A stretch of DNA of 64,000 bases from Brachybacterium sp. FME24. GTDB lineage: Bacteria; Actinomycetota; Actinomycetes; Actinomycetales; Dermabacteraceae. Below the pieces are notes generated by a model, which was not told where the DNA came from, made no database searches, and worked only from the letters and a program-made list of their open reading frames with translations. The DNA lies in NCBI RefSeq assembly GCF_014897705.1, contig NZ_JABUXV010000005.1:186001-250000 (forward strand), in the 5' to 3' direction. Below, piece by piece: positions 44,152 through 51,628 of this stretch; the stretch's first letter is position 1, and each line of letters starts with the position of its first letter. Both the position numbers and the translations under genes were made by a program.

Positions 44152-44196
44152 CGGCCGGCCCGGTTCTCGCCTCTCGAGGCGAGTCCGGGCCGGCCG
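44152..44196 (+). terminator. Terminator of glnA
   Basis: 12-bp outer stem CGGCCGGCCCGG/CCGGGCCGGCCG (44152-44163 with 44185-44196) plus an inner 6-bp stem CGCCTC/GAGGCG. Confidence 0.75.
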
Positions 44197-44219
44197 TTCG
44201 CGGTGTCGTACCCGGCGCG

Positions 44220-44225
44220 TAGCCT
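44220..44225 (+). promoter_or_regulatory. -10 element of the phosphotransferase gene (leaderless)
   Basis: TAGCCT, seven bases, then the ATG at 44233. Confidence 0.5.
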
Positions 44226-44232
44226 CAGCGGT

Positions 44233-45135
44233 ATGGAGACGCCACCCCTCGCGGACGTGCTGGGCTCCTTCGGTCTGATCGCACGAAGCACCCTTGGAGA
44301 TAGAGCGATCGGGCGGTCCGGGGCCGACGTGATCCCCTGTGCGACCACGGACGGCCAGGAAGTCGTCCTGAAGCTCACGAGTCGGCAACCTGCCCACCTG
44401 GGCGAGCAGGCGTTGCGCGAGCTGACCGTCTACGTCGACCTGGCGTCGCGACTGGCGCTCCCCGCTCCGCGGCTGCTGGCCCACCGGGTCGAACCGACCT
44501 GGGTCGCGATCGTCCTGGAGGCCCTGGCCCCGCTCCCGCCGGTCGAGGATTGGGGCTCCTCGCGATGGGTCGATCTCGCCACGACGCTGGCGATGCTCCA
44601 TCGCCCGGGCGACCCCGTTCCGTCCGTGATCGGCCGCCTTGTGGGCGGGGACGATATCTCGTCGGCTGAAGTCGTGCACACCGCTGGGAGGCTCTGGGGC
44701 ACCGCAGATGCTGCCGCCCGGGTGCAGAGGCTGCTCGAGGACATCACCGACGTGGAATCCGCAGCAGACGAGGGGCCGCGCTCGTTCATCCATGGCGACT
44801 GCCACGCGGAGAACGTGATGGCCTCGGTCGACGGCAGCCTGTCGCTCATCGACTGGCAGTCAGCTCGCATCGGAGCGTCGGCTGCGGATATTGCCTTCGC
44901 CCTCACCCGGGCGATCCCGACCGGGGCCGTGGTCCCTCGCCACGAGGCAGTCTCCTGCTATTGCGCCGTCGCCCAGGTGGAACTGGACACCACGGATCGA
45001 CAGATCTGCGCCCTCCAGCTGCTCACCCTGGTCCGGCAGTATCCGGCGTACGTGGACTTCCTGCCTCCGGAGGGGATCGGACGGCTCCGGGCAGGCCTGG
45101 CCGAACTCGAGGACCGATGGCGACGACTGCGGTGA
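44233..45135 (+). CDS. Aminoglycoside phosphotransferase (APH)-family kinase
   Basis: 300-aa small-molecule kinase of the APH/choline kinase superfamily. An N-lobe Lys in EVVLKLTS (about 50), the catalytic loop HGDCHAENVM (about 187-196) and the Mg-binding Asp in LIDWQSARIG (about 206) are all intact, so it should be active. The substrate could be a drug, sugar or metabolite. Nothing else suggests resistance, and such genes are common in soil actinobacteria. It converges with the ABC permease gene (4-bp gap). Confidence 0.82.
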   Translation: METPPLADVLGSFGLIARSTLGDRAIGRSGADVIPCATTDGQEVVLKLTSRQPAHLGEQALRELTVYVDLASRLALPAPRLLAHRVEPTWVAIVLEALAPLPPVEDWGSSRWVDLATTLAMLHRPGDPVPSVIGRLVGGDDISSAEVVHTAGRLWGTADAAARVQRLLEDITDVESAADEGPRSFIHGDCHAENVMASVDGSLSLIDWQSARIGASAADIAFALTRAIPTGAVVPRHEAVSCYCAVAQVELDTTDRQICALQLLTLVRQYPAYVDFLPPEGIGRLRAGLAELEDRWRRLR

Positions 45136-45139
45136 CGCG

Positions 45140-46801
45140 TCACCCCGTGGTCAGGTCCCTCCGTCGCAGGGCCAGCAGGCCGATGACGGTCAGCAGAGCG
45201 GCAAGGGCGCTCATCACCAGCAGCGGGGCCACGTCGAGGTCGGCATCGGGTACGAGGGGCACATGGTGCAGCGGCGAGAGTCCTCGCAGCGCGTCGGGCA
45301 GGCCCAGCAGGTCACCCAGATAGGTGTCGACCGCAATCCAGATCACCAGGATCCACGCTGCCCCGGCCAGGCGCAGTCGGATCCCGTACAGAGCCATCGT
45401 GAGGCCTCCGGCCAGCGCAACGGCCGGAAGGTAGGCGAGGGCGGCGAGCGTCATGTCGGCGAGCCACACGGCCTCCCCTGTCGCCAGCCCGGCTCCGAGG
45501 CCCACACCGAGGCCGAGCAGCACCTGCACAGCGCTCACCTCGAGCGCGACGACCAGCAGCCACCACAGCGCCGTGCCGGTGCGCGAGCGCCCGGTGAGCA
45601 GGATGCCGGAGAGCCGACCCTGCTGCTCCTCGGAACGGAGTCGGAGAATGCCCGCGACGAGCAGCCCGATCGGCCCGAGGGCGAGCATCTTCAGCACATA
45701 GGCGGCGAAGGACGAGGTGAGGTCCTCCAGGTCGAGGGGGACGAGATCGCCGAAGGTGGGAATCTCGGAGATCATGTCCTTCAGCGAATCGGCCAACGTC
45801 CCGAAGGCGACGGCGAACAGGAACAGCCCGATGGCCCAGGCAATCATCATCGGCGTGACCAGACGCCGAGCCAGGCCCCCGGGCGTGAGCAGGACGCGGG
45901 ACGCGTCGCCGGGTCCGGGCGTGGCCGGCCGCAGCCCGGCCCCGACGTCGCGCCGTTGCGCGAGCACCCCCGCAAGGACGAGCAGGGCCACGATGACCGC
46001 CACCGAGATCGCCAGTGGCCACCAGCGCAGATCCACATAGACGCGGGTCTGCTGGGCCCAGGCGAGGGGGGAGAACCAGGAGAGCCAGGAGCCCTGCGCG
46101 TTCAGGACATCCCCGATGCCGCGCACCATGAAGGCGAGGGCGAGAGTTCCGAGCGCGAGGCCCGAGGCTCCCCCGGCGTGCTCGGTGAGCTGGGCTGTGA
46201 CGGCTGCGATCGCGGCGAAGACGAGTCCGGTCAGGGTGGTCGCGAGCCCCATGGCGCAGCTGCTCGCGAGCGGACCGCCGGTGGCCAGCAGCGCCACCAC
46301 CACGGCTGCCCCTACCAGGAGGTTCGCGACGGCGACGACGATCAGGCCGGCTGCGGGCGCGGAGGATCGCCCCACCGCCAACGAGCGGACCAGCTCGAGC
46401 CGCCCGGCCTCCTCCTCGGCTCGGGTGTGACGCACCGTGAGCAGCACGCTCATGATCGCGGCCGCGATGAGCACGTACAGCATCAGTTCATTGGCGACCA
46501 TCGCCCAGAACGTGTAGTCGTCCAGGGCGAAGGCCGGTCCGGTCATCATCACGGCGGAGGGGTTCGCCAGCAGCCCGGCGCGGGCATCGAGGGACTGCTG
46601 ATCCGGGTAGACGCCTTTCATCGCCCCGACGGAGCCGGCGACCGAGAGGCCCATGGCGAGGGTCCAGATGATGATCTGGCGCCGTGAGATCCGCGCGTAC
46701 AACCGCAGCAGGCCCCCGAGGCCGGTGAACGGGGAGGCCGGCGCGACCTCGCGCAGATGCGTGTGCGCGGTGGCGCGGCCAGGGGTGGCCGACGTGGTCA
46801 T
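45140..46801 (-). CDS. ABC exporter permease, fused two-unit type
   Basis: 553 aa with 12 predicted membrane helices in two six-helix halves, as in the large permeases of antibiotic-exporter-like ABC systems. No ATPase motifs. The N-terminal 35 residues are cytoplasmic. ATGA overlap with the ATPase gene, so the complex is co-translated in fixed ratio. Substrate unknown. Confidence 0.85.
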   Translation of the reverse strand: MTTSATPGRATAHTHLREVAPASPFTGLGGLLRLYARISRRQIIIWTLAMGLSVAGSVGAMKGVYPDQQSLDARAGLLANPSAVMMTGPAFALDDYTFWAMVANELMLYVLIAAAIMSVLLTVRHTRAEEEAGRLELVRSLAVGRSSAPAAGLIVVAVANLLVGAAVVVALLATGGPLASSCAMGLATTLTGLVFAAIAAVTAQLTEHAGGASGLALGTLALAFMVRGIGDVLNAQGSWLSWFSPLAWAQQTRVYVDLRWWPLAISVAVIVALLVLAGVLAQRRDVGAGLRPATPGPGDASRVLLTPGGLARRLVTPMMIAWAIGLFLFAVAFGTLADSLKDMISEIPTFGDLVPLDLEDLTSSFAAYVLKMLALGPIGLLVAGILRLRSEEQQGRLSGILLTGRSRTGTALWWLLVVALEVSAVQVLLGLGVGLGAGLATGEAVWLADMTLAALAYLPAVALAGGLTMALYGIRLRLAGAAWILVIWIAVDTYLGDLLGLPDALRGLSPLHHVPLVPDADLDVAPLLVMSALAALLTVIGLLALRRRDLTTG

Positions 46802-47763
46802 CGCGCGTCTCCGGTCTCCGGAGCTGATCCCTCGCGCAGATCATCGCCGTAGTGACGCAGGAAGAGGTCCTCGAGGGAGGGGGGTGTGATCGTGAGGTGA
46901 CGGGCGTCCAGGGTGGCGAGCCTGGCCAGCACGTCGTGCACAGCGGCGTCGTCCACGTCGAAGCGCAGGCGGCCCTCGTCGATGGCGAGATCGTGGACAC
47001 CGCTCAGCGCTGCCAGCGTCGAGGGGTCGCCGTCGATGGCGGCGGAGACGGTGGATCGGGTGAGATGGCGCAGCTGCGCCAGGGTCCCGCTCTCCACGTC
47101 ACGCCCGGCCCGGATGATGGTGACGCTGTCGCAGAGGCTCTCGACCTCGGCGAGGATGTGGCTGGACAGCAGCACGGTGCGACCCTTCGCGCGCAACTGG
47201 CGCACCTCATCGGTGAAGATCGCCTCCATGAGCGGATCGAGTCCGGAGGTCGGCTCATCCATCACGTAGAGATCGACGTCCTTCGACAGGGCCGCGACCA
47301 GGGACACCTTTTGTCGGTTGCCCTTGGAGTAGGTGCGGCAGCGCTTGGTCGGGTCCAGTTCGAAGCGCTCCATGAGCTCGTCGCGACGGCGGCGATGCGC
47401 CGGGCCCCTCTCGCCGCGTGTGAGCACGTCGATCGCCTCTCCCCCGGTGAGGGTCGGCCACAGGTCGGTGTCCCCGGGGACGTAGGCGAGCCGACGATGG
47501 ATCTGCACGGAGTGCGACCACGGGTCCATCCCGAGCACCTCGACGCGGCCCGAGCTCGCCTTCAGCAATCCCAGCAGGATGCGGATGGCTGTCGACTTGC
47601 CGGCGCCGTTGGGACCCAGGAATCCGGTCACCTGGCCCGGGGGCACGCTCAAGGAGAAGCCGTCCAGGGCGCGGGTGGCGCCGAACGTCTTGGTGAGGTC
47701 GCGCACGTGGATGCTCCGGGCCTCGCTCGAGGTCGAGCTGTCGGTCGCGGCGGGGGTGGTCAT
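46798..47763 (-). CDS. ABC exporter ATP-binding protein
   Basis: 321 aa. Walker A GPNGAGKST (about 52), Q-loop VPGDTDLW region, signature reading TYSKGNRQKVSLVAAL (LSGGQ degenerate to YSKGN, common in this exporter class), Walker B LYVMDEPTSGLDP and H-loop SSHIL. The C-terminal 100 residues are an accessory domain. It energises the adjacent permease. Start at MTTPAATDS overlaps the TetR stop (ATGA). Confidence 0.93.
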   Translation of the reverse strand: MTTPAATDSSTSSEARSIHVRDLTKTFGATRALDGFSLSVPPGQVTGFLGPNGAGKSTAIRILLGLLKASSGRVEVLGMDPWSHSVQIHRRLAYVPGDTDLWPTLTGGEAIDVLTRGERGPAHRRRRDELMERFELDPTKRCRTYSKGNRQKVSLVAALSKDVDLYVMDEPTSGLDPLMEAIFTDEVRQLRAKGRTVLLSSHILAEVESLCDSVTIIRAGRDVESGTLAQLRHLTRSTVSAAIDGDPSTLAALSGVHDLAIDEGRLRFDVDDAAVHDVLARLATLDARHLTITPPSLEDLFLRHYGDDLREGSAPETGDAR

Positions 47764-48458
47764 GAGGGGGCCTCCGGGGTGGAAGGGACGGATTCCGGGC
47801 GGGGAGTCGTGCGGCGGGCTGATCTCCGGTCCTGCGCGCCGCTGCCGGCGCTCAGGTATGCCGTCAGCAGGGTGCGGTCGGTCAGCAGAGGCACGCTGTA
47901 GAGCTCGAGCAGCGGGCCGATGATCCGATCCGAGCGGGCCCGCAGCCAACCCGGGAGTTCTGCCAGGTCGAGATGGTCGCGCTGGGCCGGGAGCTGGAGC
48001 AGAAGGGCGCCCAATGCCATCTCGGTGAGCACCTGGGCGCGGCCCTGCGGATCCCGGCTGGGGCTGATGGTCCCGGCCCGTTCCCCCTCCGCCAGGTACT
48101 CGACGGCATCGGCGGCGAAGTCGTCCACGAACTGCCCCGCCTGGGGTCCGCCGGCCTGGAGTCGGCGCAGCACATAGCCGACGACGGAGGCGTACTTCTC
48201 GGTCTGTGCGAGCTGTGCGAGCAGCTCCCCGGATCCTCCGGCGAGCATCGCGGCCTTCTCGCGCCGTGTGACCTCGAGCGTCCGGAGGTCGCATGCTCGC
48301 AGGAGCTTCTCGCGGGAACCGTAGTGATGGATGATCAGGCCCGCGCTCACGTCCGCGTCCGCGGCGATCCGGCGCAGCGGGGCCGCAAGGCCATCGGCTG
48401 CGAAACGTCGCAGGGCGGCCTGCAGGATCCTCTCGTCGGTGGAGACCATCTCGTGCAT
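47760..48458 (-). CDS. TetR-family transcriptional regulator of the ABC exporter
   Basis: 232 aa. HTH at about residues 8-55 (ILQAALRRFAADGLAAPLRR, DADVSAGLIIHHYGSREKLL), followed by a helical ligand domain. Coupled by ATGA to the ATPase and permease genes, so it most likely represses its own operon until the exported compound binds. A TGAAC/GTTCA inverted repeat lies 37 bp upstream. AGGGAG precedes the ATG by 4 nt. Confidence 0.9.
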   Translation of the reverse strand: MHEMVSTDERILQAALRRFAADGLAAPLRRIAADADVSAGLIIHHYGSREKLLRACDLRTLEVTRREKAAMLAGGSGELLAQLAQTEKYASVVGYVLRRLQAGGPQAGQFVDDFAADAVEYLAEGERAGTISPSRDPQGRAQVLTEMALGALLLQLPAQRDHLDLAELPGWLRARSDRIIGPLLELYSVPLLTDRTLLTAYLSAGSGAQDRRSARRTTPRPESVPSTPEAPS

Positions 48459-48494
48459 GGGGCTCCCTGGGGACAGCGACACCCGTGTCGCGAC

Positions 48495-48529
48495 TGAACA
48501 GCCGTTCAACAGGCTATACGCGTGTTCAA
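48495..48529. promoter_or_regulatory. Candidate TetR operator between the exporter operon and the two-component genes
   Basis: Perfect inverted repeat TGAAC-AGCC-GTTCA (48495-48508) plus a third half-site GTTCAA at 48524-48529, overlapping an AT-rich GCTATACG stretch that may hold the promoter of the tetR operon. Inference from position and symmetry. Confidence 0.45.
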
Positions 48530-48558
48530 TCGGCGGCAAGAGGCCGGGGCGAACCGGA

Positions 48559-48564
48559 TAGGGT
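48559..48564 (+). promoter_or_regulatory. -10 element of the histidine kinase gene (leaderless)
   Basis: TAGGGT, seven bases, then the ATG at 48572. Confidence 0.5.
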
Positions 48565-48571
48565 CGCGGGT

Positions 48572-49894
48572 ATGAGCGATCAGGCGACGACGGCTCGGCC
48601 CGAGGAAGGACTCGACGCCGATCTCACCCCCACGCCGTTCGCGGCCTCGCTGCGCTGGGCTGTGCATGCCCTGGTCTATCTCCTGGTCGCGCTGGTCGCC
48701 GGCATCGCTCTGGCCCCGCCGTCCTCCGGGCGCGGCTGGATCACGGTCGCGCTGCTCGTTCTCTTCGCCGCGGTCTACTCGATCGGTGCCCGTCGGGCGC
48801 TGAGGCACCGCGCCGGCCCCGACGGCTCCTGGAGCGCTCTGGCCTATCTCGGACCGAGCACAGCGATCTGGGCATGCACCTTCGCGCTGGGCCCGGAGAC
48901 GGTGTGGGTGGCCTTCGGCCTGGACTTCGCGGTGCTCTACGCCCTGCCCCTCGTGGGCGGGCTGATCGCGCTCGCCGTGGTCACTGCCATCGGTGTCCTC
49001 GGATTCACGGCCTGGTCCCAGGACGTGGCTCCCGGGGAAGTGGCAGGGCCGGTGATCGGGGCGCTGGTGGCCCTCGCCGTGGTGATCACGGTGCGCGCCC
49101 TGCAGCGTGAAGTGGACCGTCGCACTCGGCTGGCCCGTCAGCTCGCCACGGCCCGCGACACCATCGCCGAGCAGACCCGGGCCGTGACCACCGCGGCCGA
49201 GCGGGACCGCATCGCGCGGGAGCTGCATGACACGGTGGCGCAATCGAACCTGTCGATCCATCTGCTGTTGGACGCGGCTGATTCTGCGCTGGATCGCCAC
49301 GACCTCGACGAAGCCCGCACCCTGGTCCAGGAGGCCCGAGCCGCGGCTGCTCGCACCGGCATGCAGACCCGCCGCTTCGTGGACGCCGCGGACCCCGACG
49401 TGCCCTCGGGCGCGGCTCTCCGGACAGAGCTGCATCGCCTCGTCGCCGACGCCGCGAAAGTCGGCCGCGCCCAGGTCGAGCTGCGCGACGAGATCGAGGA
49501 CGACGAACTGGAGGCCCTGCCGCGCAGCACCGCCCGTGCCGTGCTGCGCCTGGTGGAGTCGCTGTTGGCCAACGCGACTCAGCACGCCGACGCCACCCGC
49601 ACCATGGTGACGCTCGGGGTCCACGGGAGGCAGGTGCTGCTGGACGTCGTCGACGACGGGCGGGGATTCGTCCCCGAGCAGGTGGCCGGTTTCGGCCTGC
49701 GATCAGCGCGCGCACGGGCAGCGTCCGTCGGCGGCAGCCTGCTGATCGAATCCGCACCCGGCCACGGCACCGCCATCCAAGTGGTGATGCCGTGGCCGAT
49801 GGAGAGCGCCCGCGTCGATGAGGACGGCGGGCCCGCGGCGCCCGTCCTGTCGACACCGTCGCCGAGCGACACGACCTTCGAGGAGGCCCCATGA
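48572..49894 (+). CDS. NarL-family sensor histidine kinase
   Basis: 440 aa. Five or six membrane helices (about 28-175) with no sizeable extracellular domain, so it may sense membrane or intramembrane signals. HisKA_3 phosphoacceptor ERDRIARELHDTVAQ (His about 219). HATPase: N-box LLANATQHADATR, G1 DVVDDGRGF and G2 GFGLRSARARAASVGG. It overlaps its response regulator as ATGA. Divergent from the TetR operon. Confidence 0.9.
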   Translation: MSDQATTARPEEGLDADLTPTPFAASLRWAVHALVYLLVALVAGIALAPPSSGRGWITVALLVLFAAVYSIGARRALRHRAGPDGSWSALAYLGPSTAIWACTFALGPETVWVAFGLDFAVLYALPLVGGLIALAVVTAIGVLGFTAWSQDVAPGEVAGPVIGALVALAVVITVRALQREVDRRTRLARQLATARDTIAEQTRAVTTAAERDRIARELHDTVAQSNLSIHLLLDAADSALDRHDLDEARTLVQEARAAAARTGMQTRRFVDAADPDVPSGAALRTELHRLVADAAKVGRAQVELRDEIEDDELEALPRSTARAVLRLVESLLANATQHADATRTMVTLGVHGRQVLLDVVDDGRGFVPEQVAGFGLRSARARAASVGGSLLIESAPGHGTAIQVVMPWPMESARVDEDGGPAAPVLSTPSPSDTTFEEAP

Positions 49895-50514
49895 TCCGAG
49901 TGCTGCTGGCCGATGACCACGCGATCGTGCGCCGGGGACTGATCGCCGTCCTCAGCGGTGAGGCGGAGCTCGAGGTGGTCGGGGATGCCGCGACCCCACA
50001 GGAAGCGGTGCTGCTGGCCCGCTCGACCGCTCCGGACGTCGTGCTCCTGGATCTCCAGTTCGGCGTGGGCCAGGAGCGCGGCACGGACGTCATCCCCGCC
50101 CTGCGCGCGGTGCCCTCGCCTCCCGTGGTGCTGGTGCTGACCACCTATGACAACGATCAGGACGTCACCGCCGCCATGGATGCCGGGGCGGGCGGGTACC
50201 TGCTCAAGGACTCCCCGGCCGAGGAGCTGGTCTCCGCGGTGCGGCGGGCGCACGACGGCGCCGGAACGGTTGATCCGCGGATCTCGCAGCGGCTGCGTGA
50301 GCGCAACACCGATACCGCTCTGTCCACCCGCGAGCTCGAGGTGCTCACCCGGGTGGCCGCCGGCCGCACCAATGCCCAGATCGCGACGGATCTGTTCCTC
50401 TCGCAGGCCACGGTGAAGACCCACCTGGTCCACGTCTTCGACAAGCTCGCTGTCACCAGCCGCACGGAGGCGGTCGCCACGGCCCGTGCCCGAGGGATCC
50501 TGCGGCCCCAGTGA
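49891..50514 (+). CDS. NarL/FixJ-family response regulator
   Basis: 207 aa. Receiver domain (1-120) with acidic pocket DDH at residues 8-10, phosphorylation Asp in VVLLDLQFGVG (about 53), Thr in LTTYDND and Lys in LLKDSPAEE. LuxR-type HTH (about 145-205) with STRELEVLTRVAAGRTNAQI and LFLSQATVKTHLVHVFDKLA. The cognate partner of the kinase upstream. Target genes unknown; the diverging ABC exporter operon is a candidate. Confidence 0.94.
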   Translation: MIRVLLADDHAIVRRGLIAVLSGEAELEVVGDAATPQEAVLLARSTAPDVVLLDLQFGVGQERGTDVIPALRAVPSPPVVLVLTTYDNDQDVTAAMDAGAGGYLLKDSPAEELVSAVRRAHDGAGTVDPRISQRLRERNTDTALSTRELEVLTRVAAGRTNAQIATDLFLSQATVKTHLVHVFDKLAVTSRTEAVATARARGILRPQ

Positions 50515-50542
50515 TCAGCCGGCGTCGGATGCCCGGACCGGT

Positions 50543-51469
50543 TCAGTCGAGCGCGTCCATCCCGCTCTTCACGCGCAGCAGGGACAGCAGCAGATCCTTG
50601 GGACCGGAAGCCGCACCCAGCGCGCATTCGTCGGGCTCGAACGACCAGGAGCTGCGCAGGGAGCGGAACACCTCGAACTCGGCATCGCCGGTGCGCAGCG
50701 GTACCGCCTGATACCCCCCGGCCTCGGGAAGATGAATGATGAACGCCCCGGTCAGCTCCGGCATCTCACGCTCGGTGCCGTCGTCGTCCAGGAGCTGTTC
50801 TGCGCGGCAGACCGCCACCCCCTGCAGCGCATAGTCCCCCCGCACCTTCTTCGAGGTCTTGATGTCGGCGCTGAGCATGGTGTTGCCGATCCGCACGATC
50901 GCATCCGTGGTCCCCGCGTAACCCACGGTGTGGTTGACGACGGTCTGCTCGATCTCGACGAACTCGGGCTGGTAGTCCTCGAGGAAACGGCCGTACCCAT
51001 CCAGCCGGACATCAGCCCGGGCGATCAGCGCCTGCGGGTCGTTCTGGTCCTTCTGGGTCGCGAACGCACCCTGGGCGGCGCGCATGCTCTCGGCGATCTC
51101 GACGATCTCGGCGCCGCTGGGGCGGGCACCGCTGGTCCCCCACAGCTCGCAGGCGGCGTGGACGAGGGTGCCGAAGTCTGCGGCAGAGCGGGTGTACTCG
51201 GGCGCCGCCGCGGCGATGCGCTTCTGGGTTCCCCAGGTGTCGCGCGAGACCCGGGAGATCTCCGCTGCGGCCCGATCGGGATTGCGGTTCAGCCAGGCGT
51301 ACATCTCCAGGGCACGCTTGGAGGCCATGGTCGCGTACCAGCCCTGCAGGTGGTCCTTGGCCCGCATCCCCGCGACCGTGGTGATGGACGGATACAGGAG
51401 GGGGCCGTCGGGCTCGAGTCGGTACATTCGGCCGCGCGGAGTGTCGGCGCTGAGCTTCGGGGTGGTCAT
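50543..51469 (-). CDS. Lone PD-(D/E)XK (RecB/Cas4-like) nuclease family protein
   Basis: 308 aa. Shows the RecB/Cas4-type nuclease pattern: FGTLVHAACELW (His motif, about residue 100), GYAGTTDAIVRIGNT (first acidic motif), LSADIKTSKKV (D...xK core) and YALQGVAVCRAEQ (Gln/Tyr motif IV). There is no helicase domain and there are no CRISPR genes nearby. Similar proteins occur in actinophages, so it may be domesticated. It stands alone between a two-component pair and glnE. AGGAG lies unusually close (2 nt) to the chosen ATG. Confidence 0.7.
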   Translation of the reverse strand: MTTPKLSADTPRGRMYRLEPDGPLLYPSITTVAGMRAKDHLQGWYATMASKRALEMYAWLNRNPDRAAAEISRVSRDTWGTQKRIAAAAPEYTRSAADFGTLVHAACELWGTSGARPSGAEIVEIAESMRAAQGAFATQKDQNDPQALIARADVRLDGYGRFLEDYQPEFVEIEQTVVNHTVGYAGTTDAIVRIGNTMLSADIKTSKKVRGDYALQGVAVCRAEQLLDDDGTEREMPELTGAFIIHLPEAGGYQAVPLRTGDAEFEVFRSLRSSWSFEPDECALGAASGPKDLLLSLLRVKSGMDALD

Positions 51470-51628
51470 GGCTCCTCGGGCGACTGCGGCGCGGTCGGTG
51501 ACAGGGACGAGAAACACGGTACGTCCCCTCAGGGCCCTGGGCGCGCTGCGCGGTCCGGACGCGCCGGAGGTCACGTCCGGGTCCCCGAGCAGAACCTGCT
51601 CCTCACCCGCCCGATTGCGCCGTCGCAG

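Noticed and set aside
44233-45135. Antibiotic resistance gene (aminoglycoside kinase)
   Set aside because: Only the superfamily fold is supported; no resistance context, and substrate specificity cannot be read from the motifs seen.
50543-51469. Cas4 of a CRISPR system
   Set aside because: No repeats, cas1/cas2 or other cas genes nearby and no clear Fe-S cysteine set.
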